From: Desmodus rotundus
Taxonomy: Eukaryota > Chordata > Mammalia > Chiroptera > Phyllostomidae
DNA: 64,000 nucleotides
Assembly (NCBI RefSeq): GCF_022682495.2
Contig: NW_026527258.1
Span: forward strand, 186,001-250,000
Direction: 5' to 3'
Shown: piece by piece, positions 51,026 through 63,269 of the stretch
How positions within the stretch are numbered: position 1 is the first letter of the stretch
Layout: each line of letters opens with the position of its first letter
The notes under the pieces: generated by a model
Told to the model about the DNA's origin: nothing
Databases searched by the model: none
Seen by the model: only the letters and a program-made list of their open reading frames with translations
Translations under genes and position numbers: made by a program

Positions 51026-53066
51026 AAGATAATACATTGGTGAAGTTGTGTTTTCTCCTCAACATCACCCGCGAATAAACCTATTTCGTAGGAACCGGGT
51101 TTTTTTAGCCAAAGCCGTCTCAGCGTGGAACGTCTTCTGAATGTTCTCTTTTCAGTAGTAGATGGAATGGGAGACTAAGGGTGTAGCCTAGGAAACGCAC
51201 GGAGACTACTACGTCCCTTGGACTCCACCCGTTCGTGAAGCATTAAGGGACGAACAAGCTAAACGTACACCATGGGCCTAGCAGGGCATTCATTCCACTC
51301 TGAGAATACAGCAGTGAAGACTTTGCGCTCCCCTGCGTCATTCAGCAATTATAGGAACTCGTGCAAAAAGTGTTTTCCACAAAAGCCATCCACACTATTT
51401 GACGTGTTATCAATGTTCTCATTTCAGTAGGCGATGAAAGCAGTGGTGTGCCACATAGTGCGTACACTTGTCAGCATCCCGTCGAAGTACCTTGCTGCAG
51501 TGTAGGATCTCTGGCTCGTGTCATAGCCCAAGAGCTACTGAAATGATTTCCCTTCAGCAAAGGAGGGAATGCCAGCATAGCACTTTTTGATCCTTGAAGG
51601 CGGATGAGCTTCCACAGTAGAGTTTTCTCCTAGGTACTTTTCGCATCCGAAAAGCGTAGTCCCAAGAAGAAGAGAAGGAACGGCCTAGTTCCTCACTTTG
51701 ACCATACAGTGTTTTCGACGCAGAAACGCATGTGAAGCTAGCAGTCCCCTTACTCTATTCGAGTGAATGTCTCGGACACAGCACATGAGTCAACGGTTTG
51801 AAAGCTGGCAAGGACTCGGGAATGAACATGTTCCTGAGAAGTGGCTTTAAGCATGAACGCAGCACTCGATCAATGTGTTCATATCAGCTGAAGTGGAAAT
51901 GAGTGCCTTGTACCCTATCACACAACCTCTTCAGAACTTATGATCAGCTATTTTGCTCTCTTATCATTTCCCTTGCTGTGTTTGAGTCCAACGATCTACA
52001 GAATCACTTTCTCGTCATCCACGGACTCAAAGAGAGTACAGGACTATGACTGCTACGAAGTGCACTATCTTCTATGACACACTTTCCTCGACCGGCGGCC
52101 GTCATCTACCTATAGCCCTAGCCCTAAGCCTACATGTAACATTAGCCCAAACCATCATCCTAACCCTAACCCTACTCTTATCCCTAACCCTACACCTCAC
52201 CCAAACCCGAACCCAATCCACAAACCGAACCCTAACCCTATCCCTAACCCTAATAATAAAGCTAATCCTAACCATATCCCGTATGCTAGCCCTAACCCTA
52301 ACTCTATCTTGAAACAGAAGTCGTCTCATATATCGGAGCTGTGGGTGTTGTTCTAACCAAAATGCTCCTGACATCATTTTCCATCAGGAGTGAATGAGCT
52401 GGGGCATAGCAGTATCTGAACGTTTCAGGACAGTGAGCTGCGAGTGTGGGGTTTTCGCCCCTCTATTTTTTCCTTGAAAAACTCACAGTCCGACGATTTC
52501 CTGCAAGTACTGACTAGTATGTCTTGTGGATAAAACTGTTACTCGAACGTACATATGCACATGAAGCTCACAGTCCATAGAGTCTATGCGGCTGAATTTC
52601 CTTCTCAGAGAACAGCAAGGATTTCATGGAAAGCTGCCACACGACCAGGGAATCAGGATGTTTCACACAAGTGCCTTATTGGAAAAATTCATGTCCAGCG
52701 GGAAACACTAGCTCAATGGACTCGTTTCTGTAGAGTGCGAAATGTATGGGGTGCCGATATAACCGACCGATTTGGCCAATCATTCCAATTTGTTTTCCGT
52801 ATGATCACCTAGGCGGTAACTTTGCTAGGCAAAGAGTTCAGGGATCACGTTCCCCCAGACAAAGGAATGAACGGGAGCACAGGACTACGCCAACTATGAA
52901 CTACAGTCAGCTTGGCTACCACTGTTTTCGCCAAATTATGCGTTCTGGGAGGAAAGCGTATCCGGGCGTTGGAAGGCCGCTAGGCCATGCTACGTGACTT
53001 GGACTCCAAGGCTCTGAAGATCTAAGGCAATATGGATCTCAGAGCACCCTGCGGGGCTCCCAGTGG
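51026..53066 (+). repeat. Satellite monomer 26
   Basis: 2,041 bp. CENP-B-box-like site 51084-51100; hexamer tract 52110-52307, haplotype A-A-A. Matches copy 23 (47C, 340A, 407C, 562T, 576C, 743T) until about unit 1686, then switches to the tail type of copy 28 (1687C, 1941G). This switch marks the junction between the trimer and dimer blocks. Confidence 0.97.
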
Positions 53067-55107
53067 AAGATAATACATTGGTGAAGTTGTGTTTTCTCCT
53101 CAACATCACCCGGGAATAAACCTATTTCGTAGGAACCGGGTTTTTTTAGCCAAAGCCGTCTCAGCGTGGAACGTCTTCTGAATGTTCTCTTTTCAGTAGT
53201 AGATGGAATGGGAGACTAAGGGTGTAGCCTAGGAAACGCACGGAGACTACTACGTCCCTTGGACTCCACCCGTTCGTGAAGCATTAAGGGACGAACAAGC
53301 TAAACGTACACCATGGGCCTAGCAGGGCATTCATTCCACTCTGAGAATACAGCAGTGAAGACTTTGCGCTCCCCTGCGTCATTCAGCAATTATAGGAACT
53401 CGTGCGAAAAGTGTTTTCCACAAAAGCCATCCACACTATTTGACGTGTTATCAATGTTCTCATTTCAGTAGGCGATGAAAGCAGTGGTGTGCCACATAGT
53501 GCGTACACTTGTCAGCATCCCGTCGAAGTACCTTGCTGCAGTGTAGGATCTCTGGCTCGTGTCATAGCCCAAGAGCTACTGAAATGATTTCCCTTCAGCA
53601 AAGGAGGGAATGCCAGCATAGCACTTTGTGATCCTTGAAGGGGGATGAGCTTCCACAGTAGAGTTTTCTCCTAGGTACTTTTCGCATCCGAAAAGCGTAG
53701 TCCCAAGAAGAAGAGAAGGAACGGCCTAGTTCCTCACTTTGACCATACAGTGTTTTCGACGCAGAAACGCATGTGAAGCTAGCAGTCCCCTTACTCTATT
53801 CGAGTGAATGTCTCGGACACAGCACATGAGTCAACGGTTTGAAAGCTGGCAAGGACTCGGGAATGAACATGTTCCTGAGAAGTGGCTTTAAGCATGAACG
53901 CAGCACTCGATCAATGTGTTCATATCAGCTGAAGTGGAAATGAGTGCCTTGTACCCTATCACACAACCTCTTCAGAACTTATGATCAGCTATTTTGCTCT
54001 CTTATCATTTCCCTTGCTGTGTTTGAGTCCAACGATCTACAGAATCACTTTCTCGTCATCCACGGACTCAAAGAGAGTACAGGACTATGACTGCTACGAA
54101 GTGCACTATCTTCTATGACACACTTTCCTCGACCGGCGGCCGTCATCTACCTATAGCCCTAGCCCTAAGCCTACATGTAACATTAGCCCAAACCATCATC
54201 CTAACCCTAACCCTACTCTTATCCCTAACCCTACACCTCACCCAAACCCGAACCCAATCCCCAAACCGAACCCTAACCCTATCCCTAACCCTAATAATAA
54301 AGCTAATCCTAACCATATCCCGTATGCTAGCCCTAACCCTAACTCTATCTTGAAACAGAAGTCGTCTCATATATCGGAGCTGTGGGTGTTGTTCTAACCA
54401 AAATGCTCCTGACATCATTTTCCATCAGGAGTGAATGAGCTGGGGCATAGCAGTATCTGAACGTTTCAGGACAGTGAGCTGCGAGTGTGGGGTTTTCGCC
54501 CCTCTATTTTTTCCTTGAAAAACTCACAGTCCGACGATTTCCTGCAAGTACTGACTAGTATGTCTTGTGGATAAAACTGTTACTCGAACGTACATATGCA
54601 CATGAAGCTCACAGTCCATAGAGTCTATGCGGCTGAATTTCCTTCTCAGAGAACAGCAAGGATTTCATGGAAAGCTGCCACACGACCAGGGAATCAGGAT
54701 GTTTCACACAAGTGCCTTATTGGAAAAATTCATGTCCAGCGGGAAACACTAGGTCAATGGACTCGTTTCTGTAGAGTGCGAAATGTATGGGGTGCCGATA
54801 TAACCGACCGATTTGGCCAATCATTCCAATTTGTTTTCCGTATGATCACCTAGGCGGTAACTTTGCTAGGCAAAGAGTTCAGGGATCACGTTCCCCCAGA
54901 CAAAGGCATGAACGGGAGCACAGGACTACGCCAACTATGAACTACAGTCAGCTTGGCTACCACTGTTTTCGCCAAATTATGCGTTCTGGGAGGAAAGCGT
55001 ATCCGGACGTCGGAAGGCCGCTAGGCCATGCTACGTGACTTGGACTCCAAGGCTCTGAAGATCTAAGGCAATATGGATCTCAGAGCACCCTGCGGGGCTC
55101 CCAGTGG
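53067..55107 (+). repeat. Satellite monomer 27
   Basis: 2,041 bp. CENP-B-box-like site 53125-53141; hexamer tract 54151-54348, haplotype A-A-C. Bases: 47G, 407C, 743T, 1841C, 1945C. The pair 1841C and 1945C occurs only in copies 27, 29 and 31. Confidence 0.97.
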
Positions 55108-57147
55108 AAGATAATACATTGGTGAAGTTGTGTTTTCTCCTCAACATCACCCGGGAATAAACCTATTTCGTAGGAACCGGGTTTTTTTAGCCAAAGCCGT
55201 CTCAGCGTGGAACGTCTCTGAATGTTCTCTTTTCAGTAGTAGATGGAATGGGAGACTAAGGGTGTAGCCTAGGAAACGCACGGAGACTACTACGTCCCTT
55301 GGACTCCACCCGTTCGTGAAGCATTAAGGGACGAACAAGCTAAACGTACACCATGGGCCTAGCAGGGCATTCATTCCACTCTGAGAATACAGCAGTGAAG
55401 ACTTTGCGCTCCCCTGCGTCATTCAGCAATTATAGGAACTCGTGCGAAAAGTGTTTTCCACAAAAGCCATCCACACTATTTGACGTGTTATCAATGTTCT
55501 CATTTCAGTAGGGGATGAAAGCAGTGGTGTGCCACATAGTGCGTACACTTGTCAGCATCCCGTCGAAGTACCTTGCTGCAGTGTAGGATCTCTGGCTCGT
55601 GTCATAGCCCAAGAGCTACTGAAATGATTTCCCTTCAGCAAAGGAGGGAATGCCAGCATAGCACTTTGTGATCCTTGAAGGGGGATGAGCTTCCACAGTA
55701 GAGTTTTCTCCTAGGTACTTTTCGCATCCGAAAAGCGTAGTCCCAAGAAGAAGAGAAGGAACGGCCTAGTTCCTCACTTTGACCATACAGTGTTTTCGAC
55801 GCAGAAACGCATGTGAAGCTAGCAGTCCCCTTATTCTATTCGAGTGAACGTCTCGGACACAGCCCATGAGTCAACGGTTTGAAAGCTGGCAAGGACTCGG
55901 GAATGAACATGTTCCTGAGAAGTGGCTTTAAGCATGAACGCAGCACTCGATCAATGTGTTCATATCAGCTGAAGTGGAAATGAGTGCCTTGTACCCTATC
56001 ACACAACCTCTTCAGAACTTATGATCAGCTATTTTGCTCTCTTATCATTTCCCTTGCTGTGTTTGAGTCCAACGATCTACAGAATCACTTTCTCGTCATC
56101 CACGGACTGAAAGAGAGTACAGGACTATGACTGCTACGAAGTGCACTATCTTCTATGACACACTTTCCTCGACCGGCGGCCGTCATCTACCTATAGCCCT
56201 AGCCCTAAGCCTACATGTAACATTAGCCCAAACCATCATCCTAACCCTAACCCTACTCTTATCCCTAACCCTACACCTCACCCAAACCCGAACCCAATCC
56301 ACAAACCGAACCCTAACCCTATCCCTAACCCTAATAATAAAGCTAATCCTAACCATATCCCGTATGCTAGCCCTAACCCTAACTCTATCTTGAAACAGAA
56401 GTCGTCTCATATATCGGAGCTGTGGGTGTTGTTCTAACCAAAATGCTCCTGACATCATTTTCCATCAGGAGTGAATGAGCTGGGGCATAGCAGTATCTGA
56501 ACGTTTCAGGACAGTGAGCTGCGAGTGTGGGGTTTTCGCCCCTCTATTTTTTCCTTGAAAAACTCACAGTCCGACGATTTCCTGCAAGTACTGACTAGTA
56601 TGTCTTGTGGATAAAACTGTTACTCGAACGTACATATGCACATGAAGCTCACAGTCCATAGAGTCTATGCGGCTGAATTTCCTTCTCAGAGAACAGCAAG
56701 GATTTCATGGAAAGCTGCCACACGACCAGGGAATCAGGATGTTTCACACAAGTGCCTTATTGGAAAAATTCATGTCCAGCGGGAAACACTAGCTCAATGG
56801 ACTCGTTTCTGTAGAGTGCGAAATGTATGGGGTGCCGATATAACCGACCGATTTGGCCAATCATTCCAATTTGTTTTCCGTATGATCACCTAGGCGGTAA
56901 CTTTGCTAGGCAAAGAGTTCAGGGATCACGTTCCCCCAGACAAAGGAATGAACGGGAGCACAGGACTACGCCAACTATGAACTACAGTCAGCTTGGCTAC
57001 CACTGTTTTCGCCAAATTATGCGTTCTGGGAGGAAAGCGTATCCGGGCGTTGGAAGGCCGCTAGGCCATGCTACGTGACTTGGACTCCAAGGCTCTGAAG
57101 ATCTAAGGCAATATGGATCTCAGAGCACCCTGCGGGGCTCCCAGTGG
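55108..57147 (+). repeat. Satellite monomer 28 (2,040 bp)
   Basis: One T missing at unit 110/111. CENP-B-box-like site 55166-55182; hexamer tract 56191-56388, haplotype A-A-A. Bases: 47G, 83G, 407G, 728T, 758C, 1687C, 1941G. Private: 1003G, which breaks one arm of the 9-bp inverted repeat at unit 956-1006. Confidence 0.97.
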
Positions 57148-59188
57148 AAGATAATACATTGGTGAAGTTGTGTTTTCTCCTCAACATCACCCGGGAATAA
57201 ACCTATTTCGTAGGAACCGGGTTTTTTTAGCCAAAGCCGTCTCAGCGTGGAACGTCTTCTGAATGTTCTCTTTTCAGTAGTAGATGGAATGGGAGACTAA
57301 GGGTGTAGCCTAGGAAACCCACGGAGACTACTACGTCCCTTGGACTCCACCCGTTCGTGAAGCATTAAGGGACGAACAAGCTAAACGTACACCATGGGCC
57401 TAGCAGGGCATTCATTCCACTCTGAGAATACAGCAGTGAAGACTTTGCGCTCCCCTGCGTCATTCAGCAATTATAGGAACTCGTGCGAAAAGTGTTTTCC
57501 ACAAAAGCCATCCACACTATTTGACGTGTTATCAATGTTCTCATTTCAGTAGGCGATGAAAGCAGTGGTGTGCCACATAGTGCGTACACTTGTCAGCATC
57601 CCGTCGAAGTACCTTGCTGCAGTGTAGGATCTCTGGCTCGTGTCATAGCCCAAGAGCTACTGAAATGATTTCCCTTCAGCAAAGGAGGGAATGCCAGCAT
57701 AGCACTTTGTGATCCTTGAAGGGGGATGAGCTTCCACAGTAGAGTTTTCTCCTAGGTACTTTTCGCATCCGAAAAGCGTAGTCCCAAGAAGAAGAGAAGG
57801 AACGGCCTAGTTCCTCACTTTGACCATACAGTGTTTTCGACGCAGAAACGCATGTGAAGCTAGCAGTCCCCTTACTCTATTCGAGTGAATGTCTCGGACA
57901 CAGCACATGAGTCAACGGTTTGAAAGCTGGCAAGGACTCGGGAATGAACATGTTCCTGAGAAGTGGCTTTAAGCATGAACGCAGCACTCGATCAATGTGT
58001 TCATATCAGCTGAAGTGGAAATGAGTGCCTTGTACCCTATCACACAACCTCTTCAGAACTTATGATCAGCTATTTTGCTCTCTTATCATTTCCCTTGCTG
58101 TGTTTGAGTCCAACGATCTACAGAATCACTTTCTCGTCATCCACGGACTCAAAGAGAGTACAGGACTATGACTGCTACGAAGTGCACTATCTTCTATGAC
58201 ACACTTTCCTCGACCGGCGGCCGTCATCTACCTATAGCCCTAGCCCTAAGCCTACATGTAACATTAGCCCAAACCATCATCCTAACCCTAACCCTACTCT
58301 TATCCCTAACCCTACACCTCACCCAAACCCGAACCCAATCCCCAAACCGAACCCTAACCCTATCCCTAACCCTAATAATAAAGCTAATCCTAACCATATC
58401 CCGTATGCTAGCCCTAACCCTAACTCTATCTTGAAACAGAAGTCGTCTCATATATCGGAGCTGTGGGTGTTGTTCTAACCAAAATGCTCCTGACATCATT
58501 TTCCATCAGGAGTGAATGAGCTGGGGCATAGCAGTATCTGAACGTTTCAGGACAGTGAGCTGCGAGTGTGGGGTTTTCGCCCCTCTATTTTTTCCTTGAA
58601 AAACTCACAGTCCGACGATTTCCTGCAAGTACTGACTAGTATGTCTTGTGGATAAAACTGTTACTCGAACGTACATATGCACATGAAGCTCACAGTCCAT
58701 AGAGTCTATGCGGCTGAATTTCCTTCTCAGAGAACAGCAAGGATTTCATGGAAAGCTGCCACACGACCAGGGAATCAGGATGTTTCACACAAGTGCCTTA
58801 TTGGAAAAATTCATGTCCAGCGGGAAACACTAGGTCAATGGACTCGTTTCTGTAGAGTGCGAAATGTATGGGGTGCCGATATAACCGACCGATTTGGCCA
58901 ATCATTCCAATTTGTTTTCCGTATGATCACCTAGGCGGTAACTTTGCTAGGCAAAGAGTTCAGGGATCACGTTCCCCCAGACAAAGGCATGAACGGGAGC
59001 ACAGGACTACGCCAACTATGAACTACAGTCAGCTTGGCTACCACTGTTTTCGCCAAATTATGCGTTCTGGGAGGAAAGCGTATCCGGACGTCGGAAGGCC
59101 GCTAGGCCATGCTACGTGACTTGGACTCCAAGGCTCTGAAGATCTAAGGCAATATGGATCTCAGAGCACCCTGCGGGGCTCCCAGTGG
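57148..59188 (+). repeat. Satellite monomer 29
   Basis: 2,041 bp. CENP-B-box-like site 57206-57222; hexamer tract 58232-58429, haplotype A-A-C. As copy 27 (47G, 407C, 743T, 1841C, 1945C) plus the private 172C. Confidence 0.97.
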
Positions 59189-61228
59189 AAGATAATACAT
59201 TGGTGAAGTTGTGTTTTCTCCTCAACATCACCCGGGAATAAACCTATTTCGTAGGAACCGGGTTTTTTTATCCAAAGCCGTCTCAGCGTGGAACGTCTCT
59301 GAATGTTCTCTTTTCAGTAGTAGATGGAATGGGAGACTAAGGGTGTAGCCTAGGAAACGCACGGAGACTACTACGTCCCTTGGACTCCACCCGTTCGTGA
59401 AGCATTAAGGGACGAACAAGCTAAACGTACACCATGGGCCTAGCAGGGCATTCATTCCACTCTGAGAATACAGCAGTGAAGACTTTGCGCTCCCCTGCGT
59501 CATTCAGCAATTATAGGAACTCGTGCGAAAAGTGTTTTCCACAAAAGCCATCCACACTATTTGACGTGTTATCAATGTTCTCATTTCAGTAGGGGATGAA
59601 AGCAGTGGTGTGCCACATAGTGCGTACACTTGTCAGCATCCCGTCGAAGTACCTTGCTGCAGTGTAGGATCTCTGGCTCGTGTCATAGCCCAAGAGCTAC
59701 TGAAATGATTTCCCTTCAGCAAAGGAGGGAATGCCAGCATAGCACTTTGTGATCCTTGAAGGGGGATGAGCTTCCACAGTAGAGTTTTCTCCTAGGTACT
59801 TTTCGCATCCGAAAAGCGTAGTCCCAAGAAGAAGAGAAGGAACGGCCTAGTTCCTCACTTTGACCATACAGTGTTTTCGACGCAGAAACGCATGTGAAGC
59901 TAGCAGTCCCCTTATTCTATTCGAGTGAACGTCTCGGACACAGCCCATGAGTCAACGGTTTGAAAGCTGGCAAGGACTCGGGAATGAACATGTTCCTGAG
60001 AAGTGGCTTTAAGCATGAACGCAGCACTCGATCAATGTGTTCATATCAGCTGAAGTGGAAATGAGTGCCTTGTACCCTATCACACAACCTCTTCAGAACT
60101 TATGATCAGCTATTTTGCTCTCTTATCATTTCCCTTGCTGTGTTTGAGTCCAACGATCTACAGAATCACTTTCTCGTCATCCACGGACTCAAAGAGAGTA
60201 CAGGACTATGACTGCTACGAAGTGCACTATCTTCTATGACACACTTTCCTCGACCGGCGGCCGTCATCTACCTATAGCCCTAGCCCTAAGCCTACATGTA
60301 ACATTAGCCCAAACCATCATCCTAACCCTAACCCTACTCTTATCCCTAACCCTACACCTCACCCAAACCCGAACCCAATCCACAAACCGAACCCTAACCC
60401 TATCCCTAACCCTAATAATAAAGCTAATCCTAACCATATCCCGTATGCTAGCCCTAACCCTAACTCTATCTTGAAACAGAAGTCGTCTCATATATCGGAG
60501 CTGTGGGTGTTGTTCTAACCAAAATGCTCCTGACATCATTTTCCATCAGGAGTGAATGAGCTGGGGCATAGCAGTATCTGAACGTTTCAGGACAGTGAGC
60601 TGCGAGTGTGGGGTTTTCGCCCCTCTATTTTTTCCTTGAAAAACTCACAGTCCGACGATTTCCTGCAAGTACTGACTAGTATGTCTTGTGGATAAAACTG
60701 TTACTCGAACGTACATATGCACATGAAGCTCACAGTCCATAGAGTCTATGCGGCTGAATTTCCTTCTCAGAGAACAGCAAGGATTTCATGGAAAGCTGCC
60801 ACACGACCAGGGAATCAGGATGTTTCACACAAGTGCCTTATTGGAAAAATTCATGTCCAGCGGGAAACACTAGGTCAATGGACTCGTTTCTGTAGAGTGC
60901 GAAATGTATGGGGTGCCGATATAACCGACCGATTTGGCCAATCATTCCAATTTGTTTTCCGTATGATCACCTAGGCGGTAACTTTGCTAGGCAAAGAGTT
61001 CAGGGATCACGTTCCCCCAGACAAAGGAATGAACGGGAGCACAGGACTACGCCAACTATGAACTACAGTCAGCTTGGCTACCACTGTTTTCGCCAAATTA
61101 TGCGTTCTGGGAGGAAAGCGTATCCGGGCGTTGGAAGGCCGCTAGGCCATGCTACGTGACTTGGACTCCAAGGCTCTGAAGATCTAAGGCAATATGGATC
61201 TCAGAGCACCCTGCGGGGCTCCCAGTGG
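59189..61228 (+). repeat. Satellite monomer 30 (2,040 bp)
   Basis: One T missing at unit 110/111. CENP-B-box-like site 59247-59263; hexamer tract 60272-60469, haplotype A-A-A. As copy 28 except 83T and 1687G. Bases: 47G, 407G, 728T, 758C, 1941G. Confidence 0.97.
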
Positions 61229-63269
61229 AAGATAATACATTGGTGAAGTTGTGTTTTCTCCTCAACATCACCCGGGAATAAACCTATTTCGTAGGAACCG
61301 GGTTTTTTTAGCCAAAGCCGTCTCAGCGTGGAACGTCTTCTGAATGTTCTCTTTTCAGTAGTAGATGGAATGGGAGACTAAGGGTGTAGCCTAGGAAACG
61401 CACGGAGACTACTACGTCCCTTGGACTCCACCCGTTCGTGAAGCATTAAGGGACGAACAAGCTAAACGTACACCATGGGCCTAGCAGGGCATTCATTCCA
61501 CTCTGAGAATACAGCAGTGAAGACTTTGCGCTCCCCTGCGTCATTCAGCAATTATAGGAACTCGTGCGAAAAGTGTTTTCCACAAAAGCCATCCACACTA
61601 TTTGACGTGTTATCAATGTTCTCATTTCAGTAGGCGATGAAAGCAGTGGTGTGCCACATAGTGCGTACACTTGTCAGCATCCCGTCGAAGTACCTTGCTG
61701 CAGTGTAGGATCTCTGGCTCGTGTCATAGCCCAAGAGCTACTGAAATGATTTCCCTTCAGCAAAGGAGGGAATGCCAGCATAGCACTTTGTGATCCTTGA
61801 AGGGGGATGAGCTTCCACAGTAGAGTTTTCTCCTAGGTACTTTTCGCATCCGAAAAGCGTAGTCCCAAGAAGAAGAGAAGGAACGGCCTAGTTCCTCACT
61901 TTGACCATACAGTGTTTTCGACGCAGAAACGCATGTGAAGCTAGCAGTCCCCTTACTCTATTCGAGTGAATGTCTCGGACACAGCACATGAGTCAACGGT
62001 TTGAAAGCTGGCAAGGACTCGGGAATGAACATGTTCCTGAGAAGTGGCTTTAAGCATGAACGCAGCACTCGATCAATGTGTTCATATCAGCTGAAGTGGA
62101 AATGAGTGCCTTGTACCCTATCACACAACCTCTTCAGAACTTATGATCAGCTATTTTGCTCTCTTATCATTTCCCTTGCTGTGTTTGAGTCCAACGATCT
62201 ACAGAATCACTTTCTCGTCATCCACGGACTCAAAGAGAGTACAGGACTATGACTGCTACGAAGTGCACTATCTTCTATGACACACTTTCCTCGACCGGCG
62301 GCCGTCATCTACCTATAGCCCTAGCCCTAAGCCTACATGTAACATTAGCCCAAACCATCATCCTAACCCTAACCCTACTCTTATCCCTAACCCTACACCT
62401 CACCCAAACCCGAACCCAATCCCCAAACCGAACCCTAACCCTATCCCTAACCCTAATAATAAAGCTAATCCTAACCATATCCCGTATGCTAGCCCTAACC
62501 CTAACTCTATCTTGAAACAGAAGTCGTCTCATATATCGGAGCTGTGGGTGTTGTTCTAACCAAAATGCTCCTGACATCATTTTCCATCAGGAGTGAATGA
62601 GCTGGGGCATAGCAGTATCTGAACGTTTCAGGACAGTGAGCTGCGAGTGTGGGGTTTTCGCCCCTCTATTTTTTCCTTGAAAAACTCACAGTCCGACGAT
62701 TTCCTGCAAGTACTGACTAGTATGTCTTGTGGATAAAACTGTTACTCGAACGTACATATGCACATGAAGCTCACAGTCCATAGAGTCTATGCGGCTGAAT
62801 TTCCTTCTCAGAGAACAGCAAGGATTTCATGGAAAGCTGCCACACGACCAGGGAATCAGGATGTTTCACACAAGTGCCTTATTGGAAAAATTCATGTCCA
62901 GCGGGAAACACTAGGTCAATGGACTCGTTTCTGTAGAGTGCGAAATGTATGGGGTGCCGATATAACCGACCGATTTGGCCAATCATTCCAATTTGTTTTC
63001 CGTATGATCACCTAGGCGGTAACTTTGCTAGGCAAAGAGTTCAGGGATCACGTTCCCCCAGACAAAGGCATGAACGGGAGCACAGGACTACGCCAACTAT
63101 GAACTACAGTCAGCTTGGCTACCACTGTTTTCGCCAAATTATGCGTTCTGGGAGGAAAGCGTATCCGGACGTCGGAAGGCCGCTAGGCCATGCTACGTGA
63201 CTTGGACTCCAAGGCTCTGAAGATCTAAGGCAATATGGATCTCAGAGCACCCTGCGGGGCTCCCAGTGG
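61229..63269 (+). repeat. Satellite monomer 31
   Basis: 2,041 bp. CENP-B-box-like site 61287-61303; hexamer tract 62313-62510, haplotype A-A-C. Same base set as copy 27 (47G, 407C, 743T, 1841C, 1945C). Confidence 0.97.

Larger units (their letters stand above)
40821..53066 (+). repeat. Trimer higher-order repeat, monomers 21-23 and 24-26
   Basis: Two blocks of 6,123 bp (40821-46943 and 46944-53066). Rare variants repeat at exactly this interval: 189C in 22 and 25, 340A in 23 and 26. I see no difference until unit 1687 of copies 23 and 26, after which 1687, 1823, 1886 and 1941 differ. The tail of copy 23 matches copy 20 instead, so the duplicated block probably runs from the tail of 20 to the body of 23. 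Confidence 0.88.
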
